Shown: positions 1 through 6,784, counted from the first letter of the stretch. The stretch: DNA of 49,291 bases from Pelagibius sp. (GCF_028281305.1 NZ_JANQKD010000026.1:1-49291), one strand, 5' to 3'. Notes: generated by a model not told the origin, from the letters alone. Translations and numbers: made by a program.

Positions 1-12
1 CTGGAAACGGGT

Positions 13-99
13 TGGTGCGGCTGAGAGGACTTGAACCTCCACGGGGTTTCCCCCACAGCGCCCTCAACGCTGCGCGTCTACCGATTCCGCCACAGCCGC
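13..99 (-). tRNA. tRNA-Leu (anticodon GAG)
   Basis: Read on the minus strand, this folds as a complete 87-nt class II tRNA. The acceptor stem starts GCGGCTG at 99 and pairs with CAGCCGC, followed by discriminator A and an encoded CCA at 15-13. The anticodon stem CAGCG/CGCTG encloses loop TTGAGGG, giving anticodon GAG, which reads CUC/CUU leucine codons. A long variable arm (GGGG..CCCC type) and a T-loop containing TTCAAGT are visible. It is encoded divergently from the small membrane protein at 278. Confidence 0.95.
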
Positions 100-277
100 A
101 GGTATCCGCTGGCTCCTGGCCACCGGCTCGGAGCGGGTGTTATAGCGCTCTGCGCCAAAAGGGCAACGGAAATCTGTGCCGAAAAAAGGGCTGGACGGGG
201 CTCCGGGCCCGGGTCCACCATACCGGGCGCTGCGCGGTAAATCCGCTGATTCCCAAACCTGGACCGCGTCCCAGATT

Positions 278-511
278 ATGAAGACTGCCCTCTTGATCGC
301 CGTGCTCGGCGCGCTCCTTGTCGTGTCCGTTGTCGGCGGACTCTTTGTCTGGTGGAGCCTGGGCGACGTCGACATCAGTCTGCACGGCATGATCGCCCTG
401 ACGCTCGGCTGCCTCGTCTCGCTGCTGCTCGGCGGCGGCCTCATGTTCCTGGTCTTCTATTCGAGCCGCAGAGGTCACGACGACGACCACCATCGCGGGC
501 CGGAAATATGA
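278..511 (+). CDS. Small two-helix membrane protein, function unknown
   Basis: This is a 77-residue protein. It has two hydrophobic stretches, roughly residues 4-27 (rich in L, V and G) and 37-62 (ending FLVFYSS). A short charged C-terminus follows, with a DDDHH cluster that could bind metal, although nothing else supports that. I chose the ATG at 278 because the protein then begins MKTALL directly before the first helix; longer upstream frames would put unlikely tRNA-proximal sequence in the N-terminus. I do not recognise a named family. The coding pattern and membrane topology make it plausible as a real gene. The stop is followed by a hairpin at 526-543. Confidence 0.65.
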   Translation: MKTALLIAVLGALLVVSVVGGLFVWWSLGDVDISLHGMIALTLGCLVSLLLGGGLMFLVFYSSRRGHDDDHHRGPEI

Positions 512-525
512 GTAGTCGTAACCCT

Positions 526-543
526 TTAGGGTGGAAACCCTAA
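526..543 (+). terminator. Hairpin after the small membrane gene, weak terminator candidate
   Basis: A perfect 7-bp stem TTAGGGT/ACCCTAA with a GGAA tetraloop begins 14 nt after the stop of the gene at 278-511. An overlapping ACCCTTTAGGGT palindrome (521-532) offers an alternative fold. No run of T follows, so intrinsic termination is only possible. The stem lies directly upstream of the TTGACA at 547 and could equally be an operator. Confidence 0.35.
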
Positions 544-546
544 GGC

Positions 547-575
547 TTGACACAAAAAGATCACCCCGCAGATTT
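547..575 (+). promoter_or_regulatory. Candidate sigma-70 promoter upstream of the structured leader and the DksA-like gene
   Basis: A perfect -35 hexamer TTGACA lies at 547-552. At a 17-bp spacing there is only a weak -10 (AGATTT, 570-575). Transcription would start near 582, just before the long inverted repeat at 598-698. The rest of the 512-805 interval contains that inverted repeat and no other gene I can support. Confidence 0.4.
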
Positions 576-597
576 CGGCTGCCCCCTAGGCTTTGAT

Positions 598-698
598 AGG
601 TAAGCCTGCAGGGATGGGGACCCTGCCTCCCTGTACGACTTCATGTCTACCAACCCCCGAAGACGGCCGGGGCCCCCAGACATCCCTGCAGGCTTCCT
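598..698 (+). ncRNA. Long inverted repeat: structured leader or small RNA candidate
   Basis: Two perfect 15-nt arms, AAGCCTGCAGGGATG at 602-616 and its reverse complement at 681-695, enclose 64 nt. Allowing one bulged T at 601 adds AGG/CCT (598-600 with 696-698), giving an 18-bp stem. The enclosed stretch is GC-rich and holds further complementary G- and C-runs (617-622 with 652-657, and 669-676). A TTGACA element lies about 50 bp upstream and the DksA-like gene starts about 110 bp downstream. It could be a 5' leader structure, an independent small RNA or a short palindromic element. It lacks the core of SRP RNA, and I could not match it to 6S RNA. Confidence 0.45.
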
Positions 699-805
699 CT
701 CCTCAAGTGCCCGATCCCACAACTGCGTTATCCTACGACCGGACGACCGCTCGGCCGCTGCGCAAAGCCCCTTGCCGTGCGAAACAGCGGGGTTCATCAT
801 ACGGG

Positions 806-1165
806 ATGAGTGAACCGATTCAGGTGGACCTCGCCGCTCTTCGCGAACGCCTGATCCTACGCCGCCAGGAGCTGCTGGATCTGGCTGCCAGTTCTGCGGA
901 CAGCCGCAAACCGGTCGAACTGGATCAGACCAGGGTTGGCAGGCTGTCGCGAATGGATGCGCTCCAAAGTCAAGCAATGTCCCTGGAGGCTGAGCGCCGC
1001 CGCAAGGCGGAGCTGCAGCGCATCGAAGCAAGCCTGAAGCGGATCGAATCAGGAGACTACGGCTATTGCGTATCCTGCGGGGCGCGCATTCCGCTGCGCC
1101 GGCTGGAGTTGGACCCCACCCTGCCGACCTGTGTCGACTGCGCCAGCAAGGCAGGCGGGCATTGA
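806..1165 (+). CDS. DksA/TraR-family C4 zinc-finger protein
   Basis: This 119-residue protein belongs to the DksA/TraR family, whose members bind in the secondary channel of RNA polymerase and alter transcription, often together with ppGpp. The N-terminal two thirds is strongly helical and charged, with repeated R/E/L and an ERRRKAELQRI stretch, as expected for the coiled coil. The C-terminus carries a four-cysteine zinc finger, CVSCG about 20 residues before CVDCA. At 119 residues it is shorter than canonical DksA (about 150) and resembles the short paralogues common in alphaproteobacteria. The coiled-coil tip does not show a clear Asp-x-x-Asp-Ala motif, so full DksA activity is uncertain. 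I chose the ATG at 806 (MSEPIQVDL) over upstream in-frame codons because the sequence before it looks non-coding and holds the inverted repeat. Confidence 0.85.
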   Translation: MSEPIQVDLAALRERLILRRQELLDLAASSADSRKPVELDQTRVGRLSRMDALQSQAMSLEAERRRKAELQRIEASLKRIESGDYGYCVSCGARIPLRRLELDPTLPTCVDCASKAGGH

Positions 1166-1198
1166 GGGTCAGCAAGCCCGGGAACCGCCGACAGCAAC

Positions 1199-1741
1199 GT
1201 GTCATTCCCCCACAGCTTATCTTTCCCAAGCCATGAGAAGCGACCAGCCTTGTCTTCCGTGTTTTCCATAGGCTTCCCCTCCGTGCCGGCTCTGGCCCTG
1301 GGCGGTGCGCTGCTGGCGGCCAGTGGCGCAGCCGGGCCGTCGGCGCTCGCGCAGAGCGCGCCAGAAACCCTTTCCGCCGGCCAGGCGACCGAGTGCTGGC
1401 GCGGCTGGGGCTACATCCTGGACGGTCAGTCACGGGCCTATAAGAGCGAGGAGATGCTGCTGGTCACTCTGGGGCCGACGCTGTGGGAGGCCGGACAGGC
1501 CGTCGAGCTTTTCGTGCTCGACCGCGCCAGCGGCCATATCTCCGAACTGCCGCCGATCCGGGTCGTTCCGCAGACCCCCCGGCTCTATTACCGCGGGCGG
1601 TTGAACTACGTCGACACGGTGGCCTCCATCGACGGCTCCGGCGACTTCATGACGCTTGGGCTCAGTCACATCGAGCCCGCCCCCGCGGGCGTTCCAGCCA
1701 AGGAAGACTTCAACCGCTGGGCCTGCGGCCTGGGCGAATAG
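1199..1741 (+). CDS. Secreted protein of unknown function
   Basis: The frame gives 180 residues from a GTG start. After a basic segment (HEKR, about residue 12) there is a hydrophobic stretch ending ALAQSA near residues 50-54, which looks like a Sec signal peptide with cleavage after ALA. The mature part is about 127 residues, rich in aromatic and acidic residues, with two cysteines (in ECWRGWG and near the C-terminus in WACGLGE) that could form a disulfide. I recognise no family. A periplasmic role is inferred only from the signal peptide. The long N-region suggests that the true start may be an internal TTG or GTG. The gene starts 33 bp after the DksA-like gene, so co-transcription is possible. 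Confidence 0.65.
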   Translation: MSFPHSLSFPSHEKRPALSSVFSIGFPSVPALALGGALLAASGAAGPSALAQSAPETLSAGQATECWRGWGYILDGQSRAYKSEEMLLVTLGPTLWEAGQAVELFVLDRASGHISELPPIRVVPQTPRLYYRGRLNYVDTVASIDGSGDFMTLGLSHIEPAPAGVPAKEDFNRWACGLGE

Positions 1742-1810
1742 CCTCAGCAGAACAACAGCGCCGAGCCCAGCAATCCGCAGTCGACGTCAGGTGCCCGCTG
1801 CCGGCGTCCG

Positions 1811-1867
1811 GCAGCCCCCAAAGCAGCCCCCAAAGCAGCCCCCCAAAGCAGCCCCCCAAAGCAGCCC
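1811..1867. repeat. Tandem repeat, 12-13 bp unit, four full copies plus a partial
   Basis: Units GCAGCCCCCAAA start at 1811 and 1823, GCAGCCCCCCAAA at 1835 and 1848, and a partial GCAGCCC at 1861. The change from 12 to 13 bp is one extra C in the C-run, which points to slippage. The array lies about 70 bp after the stop of the secreted-protein gene and directly abuts the AT-rich island. Confidence 0.9.
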
Positions 1868-1971
1868 GCCCGCGCTCCGATTACATAAAATGCGATCTGT
1901 ATTTATCTATGATTTATTTCAAATTTACTTGAATTTGAGGCAAACATAGTTAACGATATCTAAAAATTTAG

Positions 1972-2000
1972 TTGATTTTCTCTTAAGATTGCCAAATAAT
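1972..2000 (+). promoter_or_regulatory. Candidate sigma-70 promoter for the gene at 2046
   Basis: TTGATT (1972-1977), a 17-bp spacer and AATAAT (1995-2000) match the -35 and -10 consensus at four and five of six positions. The predicted start near 2007 leaves a leader of about 40 nt, with a GGAGG just before the ATG at 2046. This argues against the longer frame that would start at a TTG at 1989, inside the promoter. Confidence 0.5.
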
Positions 2001-2045
2001 AAGCAGAGTTCAGGTATTGGAACGAACCGCGGAGGCGATGACGTC

Positions 2046-2354
2046 ATGTTAGACGTCCTGCAATGGATCTACGGCCCCGGCGCGGAAGCCGACCCCTACT
2101 ACGTGCTGCTCAAGGATTTCATTGTCCTGATGCCGTGGTGGTATCCCTACATGTGGCTGGGCATCATCGCGACGGTCGTGAGCTGGCGCGTCCTGCGGAG
2201 GTTCCGGCGGAACCGCCAGAACCGGGCCGGACTGAAGCGCGTCCGCAGCCGCGTTCTGCGCCTGGCCGAGGGGCCCGACGGAAGCCTGGAGATCCCCGGG
2301 CCCGCCAATGACGATCACCCGGCCCTGAGCGGTCGCTGGCTGGTCGCCGACTGA
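2046..2354 (+). CDS. Small single-pass membrane protein, function unknown
   Basis: This is a 102-residue protein. The first half is hydrophobic and aromatic, with DFIVLMPWWYPYMWLGIIA forming a likely membrane helix at about residues 24-48. It is followed by a strongly basic stretch (residues 49-72, many R and K), which by the positive-inside rule should face the cytoplasm. The rest is a polar tail. The ATG at 2046 is preceded by GGAGG at a suitable distance and by a candidate promoter at 1972-2000. I recognise no family. It sits at the right edge of the AT-rich island, but the gene's own composition resembles the rest of the window. Confidence 0.65.
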   Translation: MLDVLQWIYGPGAEADPYYVLLKDFIVLMPWWYPYMWLGIIATVVSWRVLRRFRRNRQNRAGLKRVRSRVLRLAEGPDGSLEIPGPANDDHPALSGRWLVAD

Positions 2355-2680
2355 CACGCTTCCCCACCTGATACAACTCCCAGGCTGCTACGTCCGCGTA
2401 TCGGGTGCCCCATGACCCGCAGACGCGCGCGGGACGCCCCTGTGCTGGCCTTGCCGCGGTGTCGTTGAGAGCGGCAGATTCCACCCGGCAAGACTTGCCG
2501 CATTCCGCGGAAACCCTGCCGCCCTGCCGTGCGCCGGCTTGGCCGGTCCGCGGGCTGCCTTGCCCCGCCCGGGCCTTAAAACTGGCCCGTCAATTGCAGA
2601 GCTCTGTGCGTCCATCTGCGGGCAAAGTCATGCCCGCCGGGCGCTTTGCAGATTCCAATGGCAGGAGCTGGGAAACTGGA
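2355..2680. other. Gene-free interval
   Basis: These 326 bp are GC-rich. The downstream frame stays open through part of it (an ATG at 2405 could extend the next protein by 92 residues), but the translation there is rich in proline, arginine and cysteine with no hydrophobic pattern and looks non-coding. I see no convincing promoter or RNA fold. Confidence 0.5.
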
Positions 2681-3127
2681 ATGACCTTTACCGATCTCTC
2701 CCGAGCCGATTCCCGGACGAACGATGCGCTGCAGTGGTTCCATCGCACCAGCGGAAAACCCCGCGAAACTCTGCGCATGCTCGAAGAGACCCTGGCGGTG
2801 CCCGAGCCAGAACGGTCGAAGGTCTCGGCCGGCGAATTCGTTGAGCAGATCGACGACAGCATCCAGGAGCAGGGCCGCCGCGAAGTGATGTCCGTTCTGG
2901 TCAATCTGCGCCAGAGTGAGATCAGGGCCCTGGTACGGCGGGCTGCTCACGCCAAGGGCCGCTACCTCGCTGCTCTGATGGAGCTGCCGCGCAGCCAGGC
3001 AAGTCGAAAGACGGCGGTAGAGGAAGTGGCTCTGCTGCGGCGGGAATACGAGGAGCTGGAGATCGGGCTCAAGACGCTGCGGCAGCTGGTGCTCGATAAC
3101 GACATCGACGTTATCGGCGTCGACTGA
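2681..3127 (+). CDS. Helical cytoplasmic protein, function unknown
   Basis: This is a 148-residue soluble protein with no signal peptide or membrane segment. It is rich in E, R and L, with long predicted helices. The last 60 residues (AVEEVALLRREYEELEIGL and onward) look like a coiled coil. A conserved-looking QSEIRALVRRAA segment lies near residue 85. I do not recognise the family. The ATG at 2681 was chosen because upstream sequence in the same frame does not look like protein. The stop codon lies inside the first copy of a short tandem repeat (3122-3156). Confidence 0.6.
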   Translation: MTFTDLSRADSRTNDALQWFHRTSGKPRETLRMLEETLAVPEPERSKVSAGEFVEQIDDSIQEQGRREVMSVLVNLRQSEIRALVRRAAHAKGRYLAALMELPRSQASRKTAVEEVALLRREYEELEIGLKTLRQLVLDNDIDVIGVD

Positions 3128-3156
3128 CGGTTGACTGACGGGGGCGTTTACTGACG
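3122..3156. repeat. Tandem repeat over the stop codon, GACTGACGG x3
   Basis: GACTGACGG occurs at 3122-3130 and 3133-3141, and ACTGACGG at 3149-3156. The first copy contains the TGA stop (3125-3127) of the upstream gene, so the terminal coding bases and stop have been copied into the spacer. Confidence 0.85.
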
Positions 3157-3202
3157 GGCGGCCTGCCGAGCGCGTGCGCCGCCGATGTGCCAGTCAGAAA
3201 CG

Positions 3203-3454
3203 TCAGTTCAGATAGAGGACGTCGCTATCAGGCTTGGGCATTTGCAGAATCACCGCTTCCGAGTTGCCGCTCAAGCGGCCGAGAAGCTCCTCGGTCTGGC
3301 GCGGACAGGCGTTGACCACGTCAAGGGCCAGGTCGCCGTTGGCGTTCACACGTGCGAAGATGCCCGCCCGAAAGGCGTCGGCGATCCATTGAGCCGGATC
3401 GAAGCCTTGCTGAGCCTTCATCGCTCCAACCTCTCCCATGCCTAGCATCAACAT
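3203..3454 (-). CDS. Small conserved-looking protein, function unknown
   Basis: This 83-residue minus-strand protein has no signal peptide or membrane helix. It contains a short amphipathic N-terminus (MLMLGMGEVGAM) and a middle part with FDPAQWIADAF and an NACPRQ segment. I do not recognise it. I chose the ATG at 3454 because AAGAGGTGCAGG directly precedes it; the longer frame to 3565 would begin within AT-richer sequence that is more likely the promoter region. It converges with the 2681-3127 gene. Confidence 0.5.
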   Translation of the reverse strand: MLMLGMGEVGAMKAQQGFDPAQWIADAFRAGIFARVNANGDLALDVVNACPRQTEELLGRLSGNSEAVILQMPKPDSDVLYLN

Positions 3455-3728
3455 AGCCTGCACCTCTTGTTTTAACGTTCGGTTACTAAATTGCCGCTGA
3501 GATTTGGCGAAAATTCCTGACTTAGTATTGCGGTCCGGATGTCCGATTACTGTGGGTTTTCTCACCTCCGCAGATGCGACAATGGGCCACGAAGAAGCTC
3601 CTTGAAGATCACCGCCGCGAGGCCGATTCTGAGGGCCGGAGGGAGAAGAACGGCATCGCTCCGTCGCTTCTCCGACCCGGCTGCCGCTTTTGACTGCGCC
3701 CCTGCATCCGGGCGCCGGCGCAGCCCTG

Positions 3729-3989
3729 GTGAGGACGCCGCCTTTGACGCCTCAGGAACGTTCCTTTCTTGGGTTTCTTGCCCGGCATCTGGCCACCGGC
3801 ATTGCCGCGGGCGCGCTGTTCGGCGCCGCCATTCTGGCCAGCGACTTCGCCGGGCTGCGTCGCCTGACACTCTCCAGCGATACCCCGGTCCTGGCGCTGG
3901 CACTGCTGTTCTTCGGGTTGTTCATCACCTTCGGCTCGGTCTCGATGGCGGCGAACCTGATGATGCTGCAGCGCAAAAAAGACGACTGA
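3729..3989 (+). CDS. Small two-helix membrane protein, function unknown
   Basis: From a GTG at 3729 the protein has about 86 residues. Two hydrophobic helices are clear (around residues 19-37, ATGIAAGALFGAAI, and 53-77, LALALLFFGLFITFG), and the C-terminus is basic and acidic (QRKKDD). No ATG exists before the second helix, so the start must be GTG or the upstream TTG at 3690; I prefer the GTG because the protein then begins VRTPPLTPQE. It resembles the many unnamed two-helix inner-membrane proteins of alphaproteobacteria, but I cannot assign a role. Confidence 0.6.
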   Translation: MRTPPLTPQERSFLGFLARHLATGIAAGALFGAAILASDFAGLRRLTLSSDTPVLALALLFFGLFITFGSVSMAANLMMLQRKKDD

Positions 3990-4180
3990 TCAGCTGCGCT
4001 TTATCGGTACCGACAGTCGCAGTCGGTGCATCCGGTGCAATCCAATATTTACCCCTGAGTGTGACAATACCCACAAGGGTCTGAACCGCGCGCCGATAGC
4101 CTTCGACTAGGTATCGAGCGAAGGGTTCGGGCCCGCAACTTTGGCCCGGACGCACGAGACCAGAATCAGGGAAGATCACA

Positions 4181-4381
4181 ATGGCAAATCACATGATGTT
4201 TTGGCGGTCGACCGGCTTGGAAGAGACCATCCGCAAGAACCACGCACCGATCCGCGGGCCGCGCGATCGCCGCCACCTGCCGTGCACGCAGCATTCCTCG
4301 ACGGAGCTGGCCGCTTTCGAGCGCAGCCTGCGCCGGCCGCTGCGCTCACCCTGGAACCGGCCCGGGATGACCAAGCACTAA
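4181..4381 (+). CDS. Possible small basic protein
   Basis: An ATG at 4181, preceded by AGGGAAG, opens a 66-residue frame rich in R, H and P (MANHMMFWRSTG...). It has no membrane segment or recognised motif. It is supported only by start context and by lying in an otherwise empty interval between convergent neighbours. It may be a small lineage-specific gene or chance. Confidence 0.3.
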   Translation: MANHMMFWRSTGLEETIRKNHAPIRGPRDRRHLPCTQHSSTELAAFERSLRRPLRSPWNRPGMTKH

Positions 4382-4495
4382 GACACTGCAGGGGGTATCA
4401 CGCGGGGAACTGGCCGCGGTCACCGACCGGGCAGCGGCTGCCCCGCCCCACTCCGGCCCGGAAAGCCCGAAACAGATCCTTGATGCCTGCTGAGG

Positions 4496-5575
4496 CTACG
4501 ACGCCGCCTTGGCAGATTCTACTGCAGCGGCGTTGGCGCGGCAGCGCTCGGACGGAAGAATGACCGATACCCTGGTGCCGCGGCCGGGCGTGCTTTCCAC
4601 CTTCACCTCGCCATCGTGCAAACCTGTCAAGGCTTTGACCAGCGGCAGACCAAGACCGGTTCCGCCGCGCTTGCGAGCGAAAACGTTGTCGACCTGGCCG
4701 AAGGGCTTCATCGCCAGGTCGATCTCTTCCGCGTTCATCCCAATGCCGTCGTCGCTTACGGAAATCACGCAGCGCCCGGCCATATCCGTCTGGCTGCGCA
4801 GGTGGACCTGACCGCCGGGGTGGCTGAAGCGTATGGCGTTGGACAAGAGGTTGGTCAGCATCTGCGTGACCAGCCGCGGATCGCCGCAGAGCCCGAATGC
4901 ACCCGGCAGCGGCTCCACCTGAAGAGTGATGTCGTAATCCTGGGCGAGCGGCGTAACCAGCCGGACCGCCGCCTCGACAACCGGCTCCAGCAGGAAGTCC
5001 TCCTCATGGAGATCCAGCTTGCCGGCCTCGATCTTCGTGAGGTCGAGAATGTCATTGATGATCCCGAGCAGGTGGCGGCCTGAGGAGCGGATATCGGCGA
5101 TGTAGTCCTTGTAGGCGTCGACGCCGATGGGCCCGTGCACCTCCCGCTCCATCAGCTCCGCAAAACCGATCGTGGCGTTCAGCGGCGTGCGCAGTTCGTG
5201 ACTCATGTTGGCGAGAAACTGGGTCTTGGCGAGATCGGCCGCCTCAGCCTTCTTCTGGGCGCGCAGCAGGCCCTCTTCGATCTCCTTGCGCCGGAGCAGT
5301 TCCTCCTCGAGCTGGGCATTCATTTCCTTGCGGCGGCGGGCCTCCGCCTTGAACTCGTACCAGCGCCGCCAGGCAAACCAGCCGAAAGAGACCGTCAGCA
5401 GCATGACCGCAATGGGGATCTCGTCCACTTCCCAGGCTTCGTGGTCCGCGGCGAAGTCGTCCCACATCTCGGCCAGATCGAATGCGCCCGCCACAAGAAA
5501 CGCGAGGAAGAAGCCGAGGGTGGCGAAAATGATGTCGACGGCTGCATTGGGCAGCGTGTAACGCCCGATCCGCAT
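4496..5575 (-). CDS. Membrane sensor histidine kinase (HisKA plus HATPase_c), orphan
   Basis: The protein has about 359 residues. Two membrane helices (about residues 14-33 and 54-70) flank a short acidic loop, so there is almost no periplasmic sensor. A charged coiled coil (about 75-110) leads to the HisKA domain with the phospho-acceptor His in SHELRTPLN (about 126). The N-box (NLLSNAIRF, about 243), G1 (DDGIGM, about 275) and G2 (GGTGLGLPL, about 304) of the ATPase domain are intact, so it should be active. There is no attached receiver and no response regulator nearby. The frame also opens from a TTG at 5608; I prefer the ATG at 5575, since AAGGGAAGGG lies upstream, but GTG at 5578 is possible. 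The ligand is unknown; a membrane-proximal or cytoplasmic signal is inferred from the short loop. Confidence 0.88.
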   Translation of the reverse strand: MRIGRYTLPNAAVDIIFATLGFFLAFLVAGAFDLAEMWDDFAADHEAWEVDEIPIAVMLLTVSFGWFAWRRWYEFKAEARRRKEMNAQLEEELLRRKEIEEGLLRAQKKAEAADLAKTQFLANMSHELRTPLNATIGFAELMEREVHGPIGVDAYKDYIADIRSSGRHLLGIINDILDLTKIEAGKLDLHEEDFLLEPVVEAAVRLVTPLAQDYDITLQVEPLPGAFGLCGDPRLVTQMLTNLLSNAIRFSHPGGQVHLRSQTDMAGRCVISVSDDGIGMNAEEIDLAMKPFGQVDNVFARKRGGTGLGLPLVKALTGLHDGEVKVESTPGRGTRVSVILPSERCRANAAAVESAKAAS

Positions 5576-5608
5576 CACGAAGTCCAAGAGCCCTTCCCTT
5601 ACCGCCAA

Positions 5609-5949
5609 GCCATTGCAGTAATTGCTAAAATATAGAACGCGAAGCCAAGCTTAGCGCCGTCACTTATAACGATTGGTAAATGAAAATACACGATTTGATT
5701 AACTTCATGCTTTTGTAGTCACGAGGCCGAGCGGGCGTCGCGGCAGGCGCGGGCGCCAGAGCGGACTCCGCCGGCTGGAAGCTGTCTTCACAGGACGGAG
5801 CCAAGGCCCGCGAAGGCTCGGCGTGCCGGTCGGCCGCGGCCCCCCCAGGCGGCGCTTGATCGGGACATGATTCAGGCAGGTCCGGCTCACACTGGGAGCA
5901 CGCCCCGACCGGACCGGCGAGATCGCAGGGCGCTAAACTGCAGGAAGGG
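5609..5949. other. Gene-free interval between the histidine kinase and tRNA-Lys
   Basis: The 5620-5710 part is AT-rich and probably contains the kinase promoter on the minus strand, although I could not place convincing -35 and -10 boxes at a normal spacing. The 5710-5949 part is GC-rich with no open frame that looks like protein. Confidence 0.5.
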
Positions 5950-6025
5950 TGGTGAGCCCGGCAGGGATCGAACCTGCGACAACCTGATTAAAAGTCAGGT
6001 GCTCTACCAACTGAGCTACGGGCCC
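5950..6025 (-). tRNA. tRNA-Lys (anticodon UUU)
   Basis: On the minus strand this is a complete 76-nt tRNA. The acceptor GGGCCCG (from 6025) pairs with CGGGCTC, followed by discriminator A and an encoded CCA ending at 5950. The D-arm has AGCTCAGTTGGTAGAGC, the anticodon stem CCTGA/TCAGG encloses CTTTTAA (anticodon UUU), and the T-loop is GTTCGAT. It reads AAA and AAG lysine codons. Confidence 0.97.
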
Positions 6026-6120
6026 CCGAGAGACGGGATTGCCTGCATTTCGGCCGCCGCCAGATTCTGGCGAAACGGCCCCGGGTGCAGGGCGCGCGCA
6101 CCATAAGGCCGCGCCCCGCC

Positions 6121-6185
6121 CCGGTCAACTGCTCCGGTCAACTGCTCCGGTCAACAGGCCCGGCCAACAAGCCCGGTCAATCCTG
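6121..6185. repeat. 13-bp tandem repeat, five units, overlapping the coaD stop
   Basis: Units start at exactly 13-bp intervals: 6121 and 6134 (CCGGTCAACTGCT), 6147 (CCGGTCAACAGGC), 6160 (CCGGCCAACAAGC) and 6173 (CCGGTCAATCCTG). The last unit contains the coaD stop codon (complement of TCA, 6177-6179). The array therefore extends from the coaD 3' end into the spacer towards tRNA-Lys. Confidence 0.92.
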
Positions 6186-6731
6186 CTTGAGGGTCTGCAG
6201 GCGCTTGGCCGCGGCCTTGCCGTCTTCCTGCTCCAGGTGGAAGCGGTCGCGCAGCCGGGCCGCCACCTGGGGGCCGACAAAACTGGAGATGTCACCGCCG
6301 AGGCGGCCGATCTCCTTGACGAAGCGCGAGGAGATGAACTGCTGGCGCTCGGAGGCCATGAGGAAAACGGTTTCGATGTCGTCATCCAGGCGCGCGTTCA
6401 TGCTGGCCATCTGGAACTCGTACTCGAAGTCGGAGACGGCGCGCAGGCCGCGCACCAGCACCTGGGCGCCAACCTCGTGGCAGAAGTGGATCAGCAGGCT
6501 GTCGAAGCTGTGGACCACCACCTGGGCGCCGTAGTGGTTCATTTGCGCGATCTCGTCGCGCACCATCTCCACCCGCTCGTCGATGGTGAAGAGCGGTCCC
6601 TTGCCGGCATTGCGCGCTACCGCAATGACCAGGCGGTCCAGGATCTTGCAGGCACGGCCGATGATGTCCTGGTGGCCGTTGGTGATGGGATCGAAGGTGC
6701 CGGGATAAACACCGACCAGCGGCTTTTTCAT
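6177..6731 (-). CDS. coaD: Phosphopantetheine adenylyltransferase
   Basis: CoaD transfers AMP from ATP to 4'-phosphopantetheine, the penultimate step of coenzyme A synthesis in the cytoplasm. The 184-residue protein starts MKKPLVGVYPGTFDP and carries the nucleotidyltransferase T/HxGH motif as TNGH (residues 17-20). The C-terminal ISSRFVKE segment matches the conserved ISSTxVRE motif. Other family landmarks, such as VLVRGLRAVSDFEYE, are present. Length is slightly above the usual 160-170, due to a charged C-terminal tail. It lies 36 bp downstream of gyrA on the same strand, so the two are probably co-transcribed. Its 3' end merges into a 13-bp tandem repeat. Confidence 0.97.
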   Translation of the reverse strand: MKKPLVGVYPGTFDPITNGHQDIIGRACKILDRLVIAVARNAGKGPLFTIDERVEMVRDEIAQMNHYGAQVVVHSFDSLLIHFCHEVGAQVLVRGLRAVSDFEYEFQMASMNARLDDDIETVFLMASERQQFISSRFVKEIGRLGGDISSFVGPQVAARLRDRFHLEQEDGKAAAKRLQTLKQD

Positions 6732-6752
6732 GGTCCTTCGATCTCCCTTTAC

Positions 6753-6784
6753 TATGAGGTCTCTGGGCTACGAAGTCTCTGGGG
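6753..6784. repeat. 16-bp tandem duplication across the gyrA stop
   Basis: TATGAGGTCTCTGGGC (6753-6768) and TACGAAGTCTCTGGGG (6769-6784) are adjacent and match at 13 of 16 positions, with the core GTCTCTGGG exact. The gyrA stop (complement of CTA, 6768-6770) sits at the junction, so the downstream copy repeats the last coding bases in the spacer before coaD. Confidence 0.85.

Larger units (their letters stand above)
1742..2045. other. Gene-free interval with tandem repeats and an AT-rich island
   Basis: The first part (1742-1867) is GC-rich and ends in four to five copies of a 12-13 bp repeat. From about 1880 to 2000 composition switches sharply to AT-rich, with runs such as AAATTTACTT and TAAAAATTTAG, unlike anything else in the window. 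A plausible promoter for the gene at 2046 lies in the right half of the island. I see no convincing coding sequence here. Confidence 0.6.

Noticed and set aside
598..698. SRP RNA or 6S RNA as identity of the inverted repeat region
   Set aside because: The SRP core (GGAAGCAGCC-type loop) is absent, and I could not match 6S features; the locus also lacks the usual neighbours of 6S.
1811..1867. CRISPR-like array
   Set aside because: The units are contiguous with no spacers and only 12-13 bp, so this is a simple tandem repeat.
2405..2680. N-terminal extension of the 2681-3127 protein from the ATG at 2405
   Set aside because: The extra 92 residues are P/R/C-rich with no structural pattern and no ribosome-binding site that would favour that start.
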